Positions 1-5,097 of a stretch of DNA of 7,101 nucleotides are shown in pieces; positions within the stretch are counted from its first letter, which is position 1, and each line of letters opens with the position of its first letter. The translations under genes were made by a program, and so were the position numbers. Source of the stretch: Microcaldota archaeon (GTDB lineage Archaea > Micrarchaeota > Micrarchaeia > Norongarragalinales > UBA97). The notes beneath the pieces were generated by a model. It was not told the origin of the DNA. It saw only the letters and a program-made list of their open reading frames with translations, and ran no database searches. The stretch lies in NCBI GenBank assembly GCA_016217775.1, contig JACRGG010000094.1, forward strand, positions 1-7,101, given 5' to 3'.

Positions 1-1
1 T

Positions 2-1135
2 GTGGCTGTAAAAAAACTCGCGCTATTTGGCTGTGGCGGGTTTGCAGGAAACCACTTAAGGGAATTAGCTAAGCGAAGGGAAGTACGCGTATCGTACTTG
101 ATTGACCCGTCTGTTGAGAATAGGGAAAGACTAGCGGCAGAATACAAGAAGGCAACGGGAGTAACCCCTGAATGTTTTAGTTCGCTTAAGGATTTTCTTT
201 CGCGCAAACCTGTTTTTGATGCAGGCATCATAGTTACTCCGGCAAAGACTCATGCTGAAATAGCAAAGGCAGTCCTAAAAGAAGGAAAACACGTGTTTGT
301 TGAAAAGCCATTCACTACTAACGTAAAGGATGCAGAAACTCTCGTTCGTATGGCTTCCAAAAAAAAACTACACATACTCATTGGCACTAACCGGACTGTT
401 TTTCCCGCGTATCGAACTGCCGCAAACGCATTAAAGGCCGGCGTAATTGGAGAATTGCAAGCAATTTCTTATTACTACAAGCATTCGTGGGAAAAGAACA
501 CTAAAGGAAACTGGAGGCAGGACCCTAAAGAAGAAGGTTCGGGATTATTGGCGGACCATAGCCCGCACTACAACCACTTTTTGTTTACCGACCTTGGTTT
601 TAAGCCTAAAAAAATAGTTCATCTTGGTTCAAGATTCAACAAAAAAGGCGTTGATGTTGTCGCGGGTTACCAATTAACCGACGAAAAAGGCCGTGTTGCA
701 GTCGTACTATTGAATGGGTCGCCTTCAGGCAACCAAAGGGAAGAACAACTGAAGATATGCGGAACAAAGGGGGATATCACCGTGAAGTTTGAGGGCGCTA
801 CAAGCACGGCTTACCTGAAAAGGAGAGGAGGCAAAAAACAAACAAAACTAGGCAACAGCAGAGCAATACGGGAGATTAAAGGATTAGGAATCAACGACCC
901 GTACAGCCACCCTGCGCTAATCCACAATTTTGTGAGTTTAATATCTGGAAAAACAAATGAGAATGCCAACCCGGGAAGAGAAGGGCTTCTGCCTGTTCGA
1001 GTAACACAAGAATTAGAAGGTCTGAAGGCAAAACAAGGCACGTTGGATAACCGGCAATTAGCCCGCATTTCCAAGTTTGTTCAAACGGCAAACGCAGAAA
1101 ACATTAAGAAAGTAGGTAACGGTTTAGTTTTGTAG
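2..1135 (+). CDS. Gfo/Idh/MocA-family NAD(P)-dependent oxidoreductase, C-terminus altered by an IS insertion
   Basis: Probable cytosolic NAD(P)-dependent sugar or cyclitol dehydrogenase; the exact substrate cannot be read from sequence. Seen: an N-terminal Rossmann fold with the dinucleotide loop GCGGFAGNH (residues 10-18), an acidic residue D35 at the end of the second strand, the family's EKP motif (101-103, K102 the usual catalytic Lys), and a GLLADHSPHYNH segment (181-192) where the family normally has a catalytic D/H pair (D185, H189). Length, 377 aa, is typical. The GTG at position 2 gives a normal spacing to the Rossmann loop, but the window begins here, so an upstream start and the RBS cannot be judged. 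The last six residues (GNGLVL) and the stop codon come from the end of the IS66-like element that begins at 1116. Without the insertion the frame would end VDSFFKK at 1854, giving the same length. It converges with the radical SAM gene. Such enzymes often sit in surface-sugar clusters, but that is only inference here. Confidence 0.88.
   Translation: MAVKKLALFGCGGFAGNHLRELAKRREVRVSYLIDPSVENRERLAAEYKKATGVTPECFSSLKDFLSRKPVFDAGIIVTPAKTHAEIAKAVLKEGKHVFVEKPFTTNVKDAETLVRMASKKKLHILIGTNRTVFPAYRTAANALKAGVIGELQAISYYYKHSWEKNTKGNWRQDPKEEGSGLLADHSPHYNHFLFTDLGFKPKKIVHLGSRFNKKGVDVVAGYQLTDEKGRVAVVLLNGSPSGNQREEQLKICGTKGDITVKFEGATSTAYLKRRGGKKQTKLGNSRAIREIKGLGINDPYSHPALIHNFVSLISGKTNENANPGREGLLPVRVTQELEGLKAKQGTLDNRQLARISKFVQTANAENIKKVGNGLVL
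1108..1115. repeat. Left copy of 8-bp target-site duplication
   Basis: GAAAGTAG immediately outside the left inverted repeat; identical to 1827-1834. It is part of the oxidoreductase coding sequence (spanning ..K-K-V..). Confidence 0.93.
1116..1135 (+). repeat. Left terminal inverted repeat of the IS66-like element
   Basis: GTAACGGTTTAGTTTTGTAG. It pairs with the reverse complement of 1807-1826 with a single mismatch at the sixth base from the tip, read C here and G there (GTAAC versus GTAAG). It contains the stop codons of both flanking frames: TAG (1133-1135) for the oxidoreductase and, on the other strand, TAA (1124-1126) for the transposase remnant. Confidence 0.93.
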
Positions 1136-1212
1136 GCGGTTTTCGGTTAGGTTTTGCATGTATTCTAGGAAGTTTTCGTTTTGTAATCGTGCGGTTTGGA
1201 AGAAGCTCATTA

Positions 1213-1238
1213 GCACGGCGGTGTCTTGTGCGCCGTGC
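1213..1238. repeat. 8-bp perfect inverted repeat inside the transposase remnant
   Basis: GCACGGCG (1213-1220) and CGCCGTGC (1231-1238) separated by 10 bases. It lies in codons for the conserved SGHGAQDTAVLMS region, so it may be a by-product of coding. A stable GC-rich stem is nevertheless possible in either transcript. Confidence 0.5.
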
Positions 1239-1379
1239 CCTGATTGGCTTCCGAAACTGGTTTTGCGGATTACGACTGCGGGGCGGATGCCCCGCTCGGC
1301 GTGGTTGTTTTGATCCTCTGCGCCGCGATACGAGCAGAACGTGAATAATTCTTTTTCGTGTCGGAGCAATCGTTTCACT

Positions 1380-1435
1380 AAACGCTTGCAGTTAGCGTCC
1401 TGGTAGTCTTTAGACAATATTGCTTGCAAGCGTTT
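1380..1435. repeat. 11-bp perfect inverted repeat near the transposase deletion junction
   Basis: AAACGCTTGCA (1380-1390) and TGCAAGCGTTT (1425-1435), 34 bases apart. The second arm overlaps a 10-bp palindrome GCTTGCAAGC (1422-1431). It lies within about 25 bases of where the N- and C-terminal transposase halves are joined (around 1457). Whether it helped form the deletion or is native to the parent element cannot be told here. Confidence 0.5.
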
Positions 1436-1806
1436 TTCCGCGAACTCGCGGGTTTTGCTGCAATCAGGGCAAACACTAACTGCTTCAAGCTTTTTGCGCT
1501 CGTGAATTTCATCAGGCGTTTTACGCCCAATGCCTTCGTGAGCTTCTGGCCTGCCTGAAGGCTTCGCTTCCACCGGCTTCGTACTTTCTTTCACAAACGT
1601 CGGCAACTCTCTAACGTCTAGCCTGTGTTCTATTGCTTCAAGACGCTTTCGAAGCTCGCGATTTTCTTTCTCAAGCCGTGCAACACGGGCATTGCACGCG
1701 GGGTCATCGCACACGGATTCTCAAAACCGCTTGGCGCGGGAAAAAAAACCAAGCACAAAAATCAAACAAAACCAGAACTTACGCCTTCCGCTTCCACTAT
1801 TTCCAG

Positions 1807-1826
1807 CTACAAAACTAAACCCTTAC
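1807..1826 (-). repeat. Right terminal inverted repeat of the IS66-like element
   Basis: Read on the minus strand it is GTAAGGGTTTAGTTTTGTAG, matching the left end at 19 of 20 positions. This is the end upstream of the transposase remnant. Confidence 0.93.
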
Positions 1827-1834
1827 GAAAGTAG
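1827..1834. repeat. Right copy of 8-bp target-site duplication
   Basis: GAAAGTAG immediately outside the right inverted repeat; identical to 1108-1115. Joining the two copies restores an open frame that ends in TAA at 1852-1854. Confidence 0.93.
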
Positions 1835-1899
1835 ATTCATTCTTCAAAAAATAACGGATTAAAGAACAAAAACGTACGCGCACAGATTATGCAACAAAA

Positions 1900-3078
1900 T
1901 CATTTTTCTTTCCCGGGTTTTTGGTAATAATCGTGAGTGCAGTTTTTGTGCAGGCAGCTTCTGCAGGGTTCTTTCCGATAATTTGTGCCCTCGTACGCAT
2001 CTTCAACTTGTTTTTTGGTCAAACTAGGGTCGTCTACTCTTGGAAGGTTTGGCAGGGGCACTTCCGTGTAATCGCACGGAACAAAAAAGCCGTTCTTGCC
2101 AAGCGTAAATTGATATCGTAAAACGCCAGCTTGCTTGGTTTCTTGCGGCTTTGCCGTAAACCGCCGGTAACTAACGTCAATGCCTAGATTGCTTTTTTCT
2201 AAAGAAGTTCTTAGGCGGCTAATCCAGGCTTCAAATTCTTCTTGCCGTGGAACTCGGTTTTTTATTCCCCTAAAATATGCGGGGCCCAAGTGATAGCCAT
2301 GAGCGATTCCATCCCAAAACGAAATCGCCTCTTTTGTTGTTTTAATAGAGCCCTTTAAGTGCGTTCCAAAAAGATTCGGGTTGAGGTCTTGCTCTAGGAA
2401 GAATATTTGTTTGGCGATAAGCGTAAGTTTTTCCGGTTCGAGATTTTCTTTAGCAAGCCTGTTTTTCAGCCAATCAATGTTCTCTAGCATAGCGTGGTAT
2501 TCGCGTTTAAACGTGTGGTGCCCAAATTGAGCGGCATAAAATGCGGCATTTCTTTCTACTGTGCTTTCTTCAGGATGAGCGTATACTGGCGCGTTTAGGG
2601 AAAGAACAAATACTGCGCCTCCGCCGCTTTTTCTGTGGGAAGAATCAAGGTATTTTTCGAACATCCTCCGAAAATTAGGCTCGTGCAAAGATGCGGTATG
2701 AACTATTAGCTTGTGCCCGGCACTTCTCTCGAATATTCTTTCCAAGGTTTCGTCGCTAGTCATTATTGGGTCAGTCGTAGAGCCAGATACTTGGATTCTC
2801 CATTTGTCCGCAGAAGTTTTTGGCTCGTGAATTTCAAGCAAGTCAAAAGCTTTGTCTATAAGTTCCGGGTTATTGTGCAAATTTGCTACTGTTGGAGTCA
2901 TCATTTTACGAACGTCAACGCACCCGTAACACGTATGCGGGCAAACCACGCTGGGCTGTATTTCAAAAAGCCTTCTTTGCTGCTCTAAAGAATATTCGTG
3001 AGGTTTTTTACCACGTTTAGGAAACAAAGGAATATCCATAGTCCGCGCATATTTTTCCTGCAAGGTAAAGTGAGTCAT
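1900..3078 (-). CDS. Radical SAM protein of unassigned function
   Basis: 392 aa. Residues 46-53 read CPHTCYGC, the CX3CX2C motif that holds the SAM-cleaving 4Fe-4S cluster, with an aromatic residue before the last Gly-Cys as in many family members. A strand-like segment VSGSTTDPIMT (98-108) lies where the family's GGEP SAM-binding motif is expected. Near the C-terminus is a second cysteine group, CRSCLHKNC (C372, C375, C380), and a further Cys in VPCDY upstream, which may bind an auxiliary Fe-S cluster. No membrane segment is seen. The ATG at 3076-3078 is chosen because it is the first start and gives the usual approach to the Cys motif; no good SD precedes it, so a short-leader message is likely. 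I do not recognise a specific enzyme. Convergent with the oxidoreductase; downstream of, but 83 bp from, the SpoIIM-like gene. Confidence 0.85.
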   Translation of the reverse strand: MTHFTLQEKYARTMDIPLFPKRGKKPHEYSLEQQRRLFEIQPSVVCPHTCYGCVDVRKMMTPTVANLHNNPELIDKAFDLLEIHEPKTSADKWRIQVSGSTTDPIMTSDETLERIFERSAGHKLIVHTASLHEPNFRRMFEKYLDSSHRKSGGGAVFVLSLNAPVYAHPEESTVERNAAFYAAQFGHHTFKREYHAMLENIDWLKNRLAKENLEPEKLTLIAKQIFFLEQDLNPNLFGTHLKGSIKTTKEAISFWDGIAHGYHLGPAYFRGIKNRVPRQEEFEAWISRLRTSLEKSNLGIDVSYRRFTAKPQETKQAGVLRYQFTLGKNGFFVPCDYTEVPLPNLPRVDDPSLTKKQVEDAYEGTNYRKEPCRSCLHKNCTHDYYQKPGKEK

Positions 3079-3108
3079 TTTCGTTCTTTAAAAATAATGA
3101 ACAAGGTG

Positions 3109-3120
3109 TTTTTTAATACG
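3109..3120 (-). promoter_or_regulatory. Possible TATA box for the radical SAM gene
   Basis: On the minus strand the sequence CGTATTAAAAAAC lies about 35 bases before the ATG at 3078, which would place transcription start roughly 10 bases before the codon. A second AT-rich stretch (ATTTTTAAAG, about 3088-3097) is too close to the ATG to serve as the box for this start. Confidence 0.35.
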
Positions 3121-3161
3121 CACTTTCTAATGTTCCGCTTATGGTGCGCACGATCCAACGT

Positions 3162-4025
3162 TTATGGCATTATCGCGGTTGTCTCTATCACCGCGCCGAT
3201 TGCCAGCAGTATTATCGCCCACGCGATTAGCTTCGCGATGTCGTGGAGGATTAGCGGGAAGGTTTTTTTCTCGAATTGCTTCGTGACGATTGCGCGCGAG
3301 AGCACCCCCCCGGCGATTGCGCCGATGCAGTACGACAATAGTTCAAACGTCCCGTGCGGGAGGATTCCCAAAAACCCGTTTCCAAGCCCGGTCCACAGCG
3401 CGTACTCCCCCGGGGTGCGCAAGACGAATTGCCGCGCTATTCCCGCCAAGAACACGGCGATTACCGAAGCGTTCCACGCGAGTATCAAGACCGCTCCCGC
3501 CCCGTAAATCAGCGAGAAGAGTATTATGAGGACTAGGACTTGAAAATTGTGCACGAAGAGGTTTTCGAAAACCTCGGTTTGCGTGCTCCCCAAATTCACG
3601 GCGTGCCCCGTAAACGCGGTGAACTGCCCCGCGAAATTAGAATTAATAGCGCTTAACTCGCTTAATTGCGCTCCGAACATTGCCTTAGCCTGTTCGGGCG
3701 GGAGAATCAAGTTCCACGCCGTGAATCCAATGATTAATCCAAAAAAGAGTCCGGCGAGCACGACAATTATTGGAAAGTGCCTGGCGAGGGTGTTCGAGCC
3801 GAGGAACTTGTCGTTCTCGTAAGTGCTCTCCTCGTAGGAAAACAAGCCGTAGACAAACGGAATGGCTATGATGCTCGCCATTGCGACGATTAAAACCCCG
3901 GGGTTGGCTAAGTTAAGCGCGGAAACGCTTAAGACCGCGAAAGTCGCGAAAATAATCCCAAGGCCAATCATCAAGTACGGTTTTCTCTCCGCGTCCTCGG
4001 GTTTCACCAAGAGCTCAATGACCAT
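3162..4025 (-). CDS. SpoIIM (stage II sporulation protein M)-like integral membrane protein
   Basis: 287 aa, strongly hydrophobic, with about six membrane segments: near 18-38, 43-62, 84-104, 159-195 (long enough to be two), 212-245 and 258-281. A loop of about 50 residues (108-157) lies between the third and fourth segments. The C-terminal half carries family signs: an Asn before a long helix (HNFQVLVLI, 159-167), a Gly-rich turn (YGAGAVL) and ILPHGTFELLSYCIGAIAGG (221-240), which matches the PHG-xx-E-x8-GxxxG signature of the SpoIIM/DUF95 family. In spore-forming bacteria SpoIIM works in engulfment; archaeal homologues have no settled role, so sporulation should not be inferred. The ATG at 4023-4025 is supported by a TATA-like box about 33 bases upstream. 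Divergent from csl4. Codon use is richer in G/C than in the radical SAM gene beside it. Confidence 0.83.
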   Translation of the reverse strand: MVIELLVKPEDAERKPYLMIGLGIIFATFAVLSVSALNLANPGVLIVAMASIIAIPFVYGLFSYEESTYENDKFLGSNTLARHFPIIVVLAGLFFGLIIGFTAWNLILPPEQAKAMFGAQLSELSAINSNFAGQFTAFTGHAVNLGSTQTEVFENLFVHNFQVLVLIILFSLIYGAGAVLILAWNASVIAVFLAGIARQFVLRTPGEYALWTGLGNGFLGILPHGTFELLSYCIGAIAGGVLSRAIVTKQFEKKTFPLILHDIAKLIAWAIILLAIGAVIETTAIMP

Positions 4026-4053
4026 TTCTTATCCAAAAACTTACTGCGCGCGG

Positions 4054-4063
4054 ATTAAAAAAC
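4054..4063 (-). promoter_or_regulatory. Likely TATA box for the SpoIIM-like gene
   Basis: Minus-strand GTTTTTTAAT centred near 4058. A start site about 26 bases downstream falls near 4032, some 7 bases before the ATG, the usual geometry for a short-leader archaeal message. Confidence 0.45.
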
Positions 4064-4085
4064 GACTATGGAAAGCGAAACCGCG

Positions 4086-4104
4086 TTAACCGCCCGATGG
4101 TTAA
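4086..4104. promoter_or_regulatory. Small inverted repeat in the divergent promoter region
   Basis: TTAACC (4086-4091) and GGTTAA (4099-4104) with a 7-base spacer, lying between the apparent promoters of the SpoIIM-like gene and csl4. Its position would suit a shared operator, but six-base arms can arise by chance and no second copy is seen. Confidence 0.25.
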
Positions 4105-4112
4105 GCTGCCTT

Positions 4113-4130
4113 AAGGAAAAGCCTTTTATT
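4113..4130 (+). promoter_or_regulatory. Candidate BRE/TATA promoter of csl4-rpoL
   Basis: A purine-rich stretch (AAGGAAAAG) is followed by CCTTTTATT, resembling a BRE plus TATA box. Start would fall near 4153, giving a leader of about 50 bases that includes the SD at 4194-4202. An alternative box, TTTTTAT at 4164-4170, would start the message just before or at the SD and seems less suitable. Confidence 0.35.
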
Positions 4131-4193
4131 CGCGCGCACTCACTTTGATTTGTTAAAAGACTGTTTTTATCCGATAATTATTTTATTTCGCTT

Positions 4194-4202
4194 AGAAGTG
4201 AT
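4194..4202 (+). promoter_or_regulatory. Shine-Dalgarno site that decides the csl4 start
   Basis: AGAAGTGAT matches the archaeal GGAGGTGAT at 7 of 9 positions. Its core ends about nine bases before the TTG at 4208 but only three before the TTG at 4202, which favours 4208. Confidence 0.5.
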
Positions 4203-4207
4203 TGAAT

Positions 4208-4744
4208 TTGGTTTTGCCCGGAGAATTCCTGTCCACAGACGAAGAAAGCACTGGCGAGCAAGGCACTTTCGAGGACAAGGGAAGCATTTACGCCTCGGTT
4301 TACGGCAAGAGCGTAGTCGACGTGAAAAAACGCAGCGTGTCTATCGACGCGGCGGGCAAACTGCGCAAGCTTTTGCGCGGGGACGTTGTAATCGGGAAGA
4401 TACACGAGATTTACGATTCCGCGGCGCTAGTCAACTTCGAGCCAATCGAGGATAGTGGCGAGAGAATCGCGTCGTTTGACTCAAGCGGCTTTCTGAAAGT
4501 CAGCGAGCTGGCGGACGCTTACGTTCAGTCAATGCGCGACTTGATTAAAGTCGGCGATTACATTAAGGCAAAAGTGCTCGACCCATCCCCCCTTGGGATT
4601 ACGCTGACGATTAAGGAGCGCGGCTTGGGCGTAGTAAAGGCGTACTGCTCGTACTGCCGCACTCAATTAAGCCAAAAAGGCGTGAACTTGACTTGCCCAA
4701 AGTGCCATAGCGTTGAGCGGAGAAAACTTTCGTTGGAGGAATAA
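4208..4744 (+). CDS. csl4: Exosome complex RNA-binding subunit Csl4
   Basis: Caps the archaeal RNA exosome (the Rrp41/Rrp42 ring), binding RNA and recruiting partners for 3'-5' decay and tailing. Starting at TTG 4208 the protein is 178 aa, close to the family norm. Numbering from TTG 4202 (two residues longer), it shows the N-terminal VLPGEFL entry with GTFEDKGSIYASVYG (21-35), an S1-type RNA-binding domain (about 58-140, including GDVVIGKI and a VGDYIKAKVLD strand), and a C-terminal zinc ribbon with C149, C152, C165, C168 (CSYC...CPKC). TTG 4208 is preferred because of the SD at 4194-4202; 4202 remains possible, and an in-frame TGA at 4199-4201 excludes anything earlier. It overlaps nothing and is followed after 3 bases by rpoL, whose SD lies in its last codons, so the two are almost certainly one operon linking RNA synthesis and RNA decay. 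Confidence 0.93.
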   Translation: MVLPGEFLSTDEESTGEQGTFEDKGSIYASVYGKSVVDVKKRSVSIDAAGKLRKLLRGDVVIGKIHEIYDSAALVNFEPIEDSGERIASFDSSGFLKVSELADAYVQSMRDLIKVGDYIKAKVLDPSPLGITLTIKERGLGVVKAYCSYCRTQLSQKGVNLTCPKCHSVERRKLSLEE

Positions 4745-4747
4745 TCT

Positions 4748-5011
4748 ATGAATATTGAAGTTTTGAAGAAGGAAAAAGATTTTCTTGAAGTAAAGCTCGT
4801 GGGCGCTGACGAAGGGTTAGCCAACCTAGTGGTGAAAAAACTGCTGGATGACTACAAGATGGAGTTCGCGGCCGCGAAGGCCGACCACCCCCTCACCGCC
4901 AACCCGGTGATTCTAGTCAAGGGTAGCGACGCGCAGAAAAACCTAAAGTCCGCATTAAAGGACTGCGCGAAGGAATTCAAGCAAGCCATTGCACTCGCTG
5001 AAAAAGCTTAG
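4748..5011 (+). CDS. rpoL: DNA-directed RNA polymerase subunit L (Rpo11)
   Basis: Archaeal counterpart of Rpb11 and of the bacterial alpha N-terminal domain; pairs with Rpo3 (RpoD) in the assembly platform of RNA polymerase. 87 aa, normal for the family. Seen: an initial strand (IEVLKKEKDFLEVKLVG), a helix over residues 20-36 (GADEGLANLVVKKLLDD), then a KADHPLTANPVILVKG segment (44-59) matching the conserved HPL-x(2,4)-P stretch, and a long C-terminal helix (61-86) that packs against Rpo3. The usual G-E-D-H-T-L-N sequence in front of the first helix is degenerate here (GADEGLAN). A strong SD, GGAGGA at 4735-4740, sits eight bases before the ATG and inside the end of csl4, which indicates translation from a shared csl4-rpoL message. 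Confidence 0.92.
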   Translation: MNIEVLKKEKDFLEVKLVGADEGLANLVVKKLLDDYKMEFAAAKADHPLTANPVILVKGSDAQKNLKSALKDCAKEFKQAIALAEKA

Positions 5012-5064
5012 TCGGACGAATAAGCTTAACAACCCCATTCCCCTAATTTTTTCGTATTTTTTTT
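5004..5064 (+). terminator. Hairpin plus poly-T, probable terminator of csl4-rpoL
   Basis: AAGCTTA (5004-5010) and TAAGCTT (5021-5027) form a perfect 7-bp stem with a 10-base loop that includes part of the rpoL stop codon. T-rich runs follow at 5047-5052 and 5057-5064. Archaeal termination relies mainly on the U-rich tract, so the T runs are the firmer evidence; the hairpin may be incidental or stabilise the 3' end. The last T run also forms part of the next gene's TATA box. Confidence 0.45.
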
Positions 5065-5069
5065 AAATT
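5059..5069 (+). promoter_or_regulatory. TATA box of the signal peptidase gene
   Basis: TTTTTTAAATT centred near 5065. A start about 26 bases downstream falls near 5091, just ahead of the ATG at 5098. This makes the earlier in-frame TTG at 5068 very unlikely, because it would lie in the promoter itself. Confidence 0.5.
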
Positions 5070-5097
5070 GTTTTCCAATCGGTTAGCGCGATGTTTT

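Larger units (their letters stand above)
1124..1714 (-). pseudogene. IS66-family transposase with large in-frame internal deletion
   Basis: 196 residues, against roughly 400-500 for intact IS66 transposases. The N-terminal part has a Leu/Glu/Arg-rich coiled coil (about 9-32), a Gly/Lys/Pro-rich linker with the family-like EGIGRKTPDEI stretch (60-70), and the first CPDC half (82-85) of the zinc finger. Directly after residue 86 or so it jumps to the C-terminal part: EKRLQAIL, then RLVKRLLRHEKELFTF, then NNHAERGIRPAVVIRK (136-151) and a TARLQNENFLEYM tail. E140 in AERGIR is the Glu of the DDE triad; the two Asp residues, the second zinc-finger half and most of the RNase H-like core are missing. 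The frame is open throughout and starts at GTG with an in-frame TGA three codons upstream, so a short protein could still be made. It could bind element ends or interfere with a full-length enzyme, but it should not be catalytic. Confidence 0.9.
1116..1826 (-). mobile_element. 711-bp internally deleted IS66-family element (non-autonomous)
   Basis: Bounded by 20-bp terminal inverted repeats (1116-1135 and 1807-1826, 19 of 20 matching, outermost bases GTAA) and by a perfect 8-bp direct repeat GAAAGTAG on each side. Both the 8-bp duplication and the GTAA-type tips are known traits of the IS66 family. The only ORF (minus strand, 1124-1714) carries the two ends of an IS66 transposase with the catalytic centre missing. 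The usual accessory genes tnpA and tnpB of bacterial IS66 are absent. About 90 bp between the ORF start and the right repeat is non-coding. The element could move only if a full-length relative supplies transposase in trans. The near-identical ends and intact target duplication suggest a fairly recent insertion. Confidence 0.93.

Noticed and set aside
811..1091. Minus-strand ORFs of 66 and 87 codons
   Set aside because: They lie wholly inside the well-supported oxidoreductase gene, show no family features and have no promoter.
1438..1451. Small inverted repeat CCGCG-AACT-CGCGG
   Set aside because: Five-base arms inside coding sequence; expected by chance in GC-rich codons.
1625..1834. Plus-strand ORFs of 61 and 69 codons inside the IS66-like element
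   Set aside because: Antisense to the transposase remnant and running across its inverted repeat; composition is explained by the opposite-strand coding sequence.
1921..2988. Plus-strand ORFs opposite the radical SAM gene
   Set aside because: Shadows of a gene with clear Fe-S motifs on the other strand.
2998..4089. Several plus-strand ORFs of 60-169 codons opposite the SpoIIM-like gene
   Set aside because: The longest reads as antisense of a hydrophobic protein; none has a plausible start signal, and the minus-strand product has clear membrane and family features.
4150..4455. Frames of 101 (plus) and 75 (minus) codons overlapping csl4
   Set aside because: Arg-rich out-of-frame translation and antisense of a recognised gene.
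5068..5097. TTG start ten codons upstream for the signal peptidase
   Set aside because: It lies in the TATA box, has no SD, and the ATG at 5098 fits the promoter spacing.
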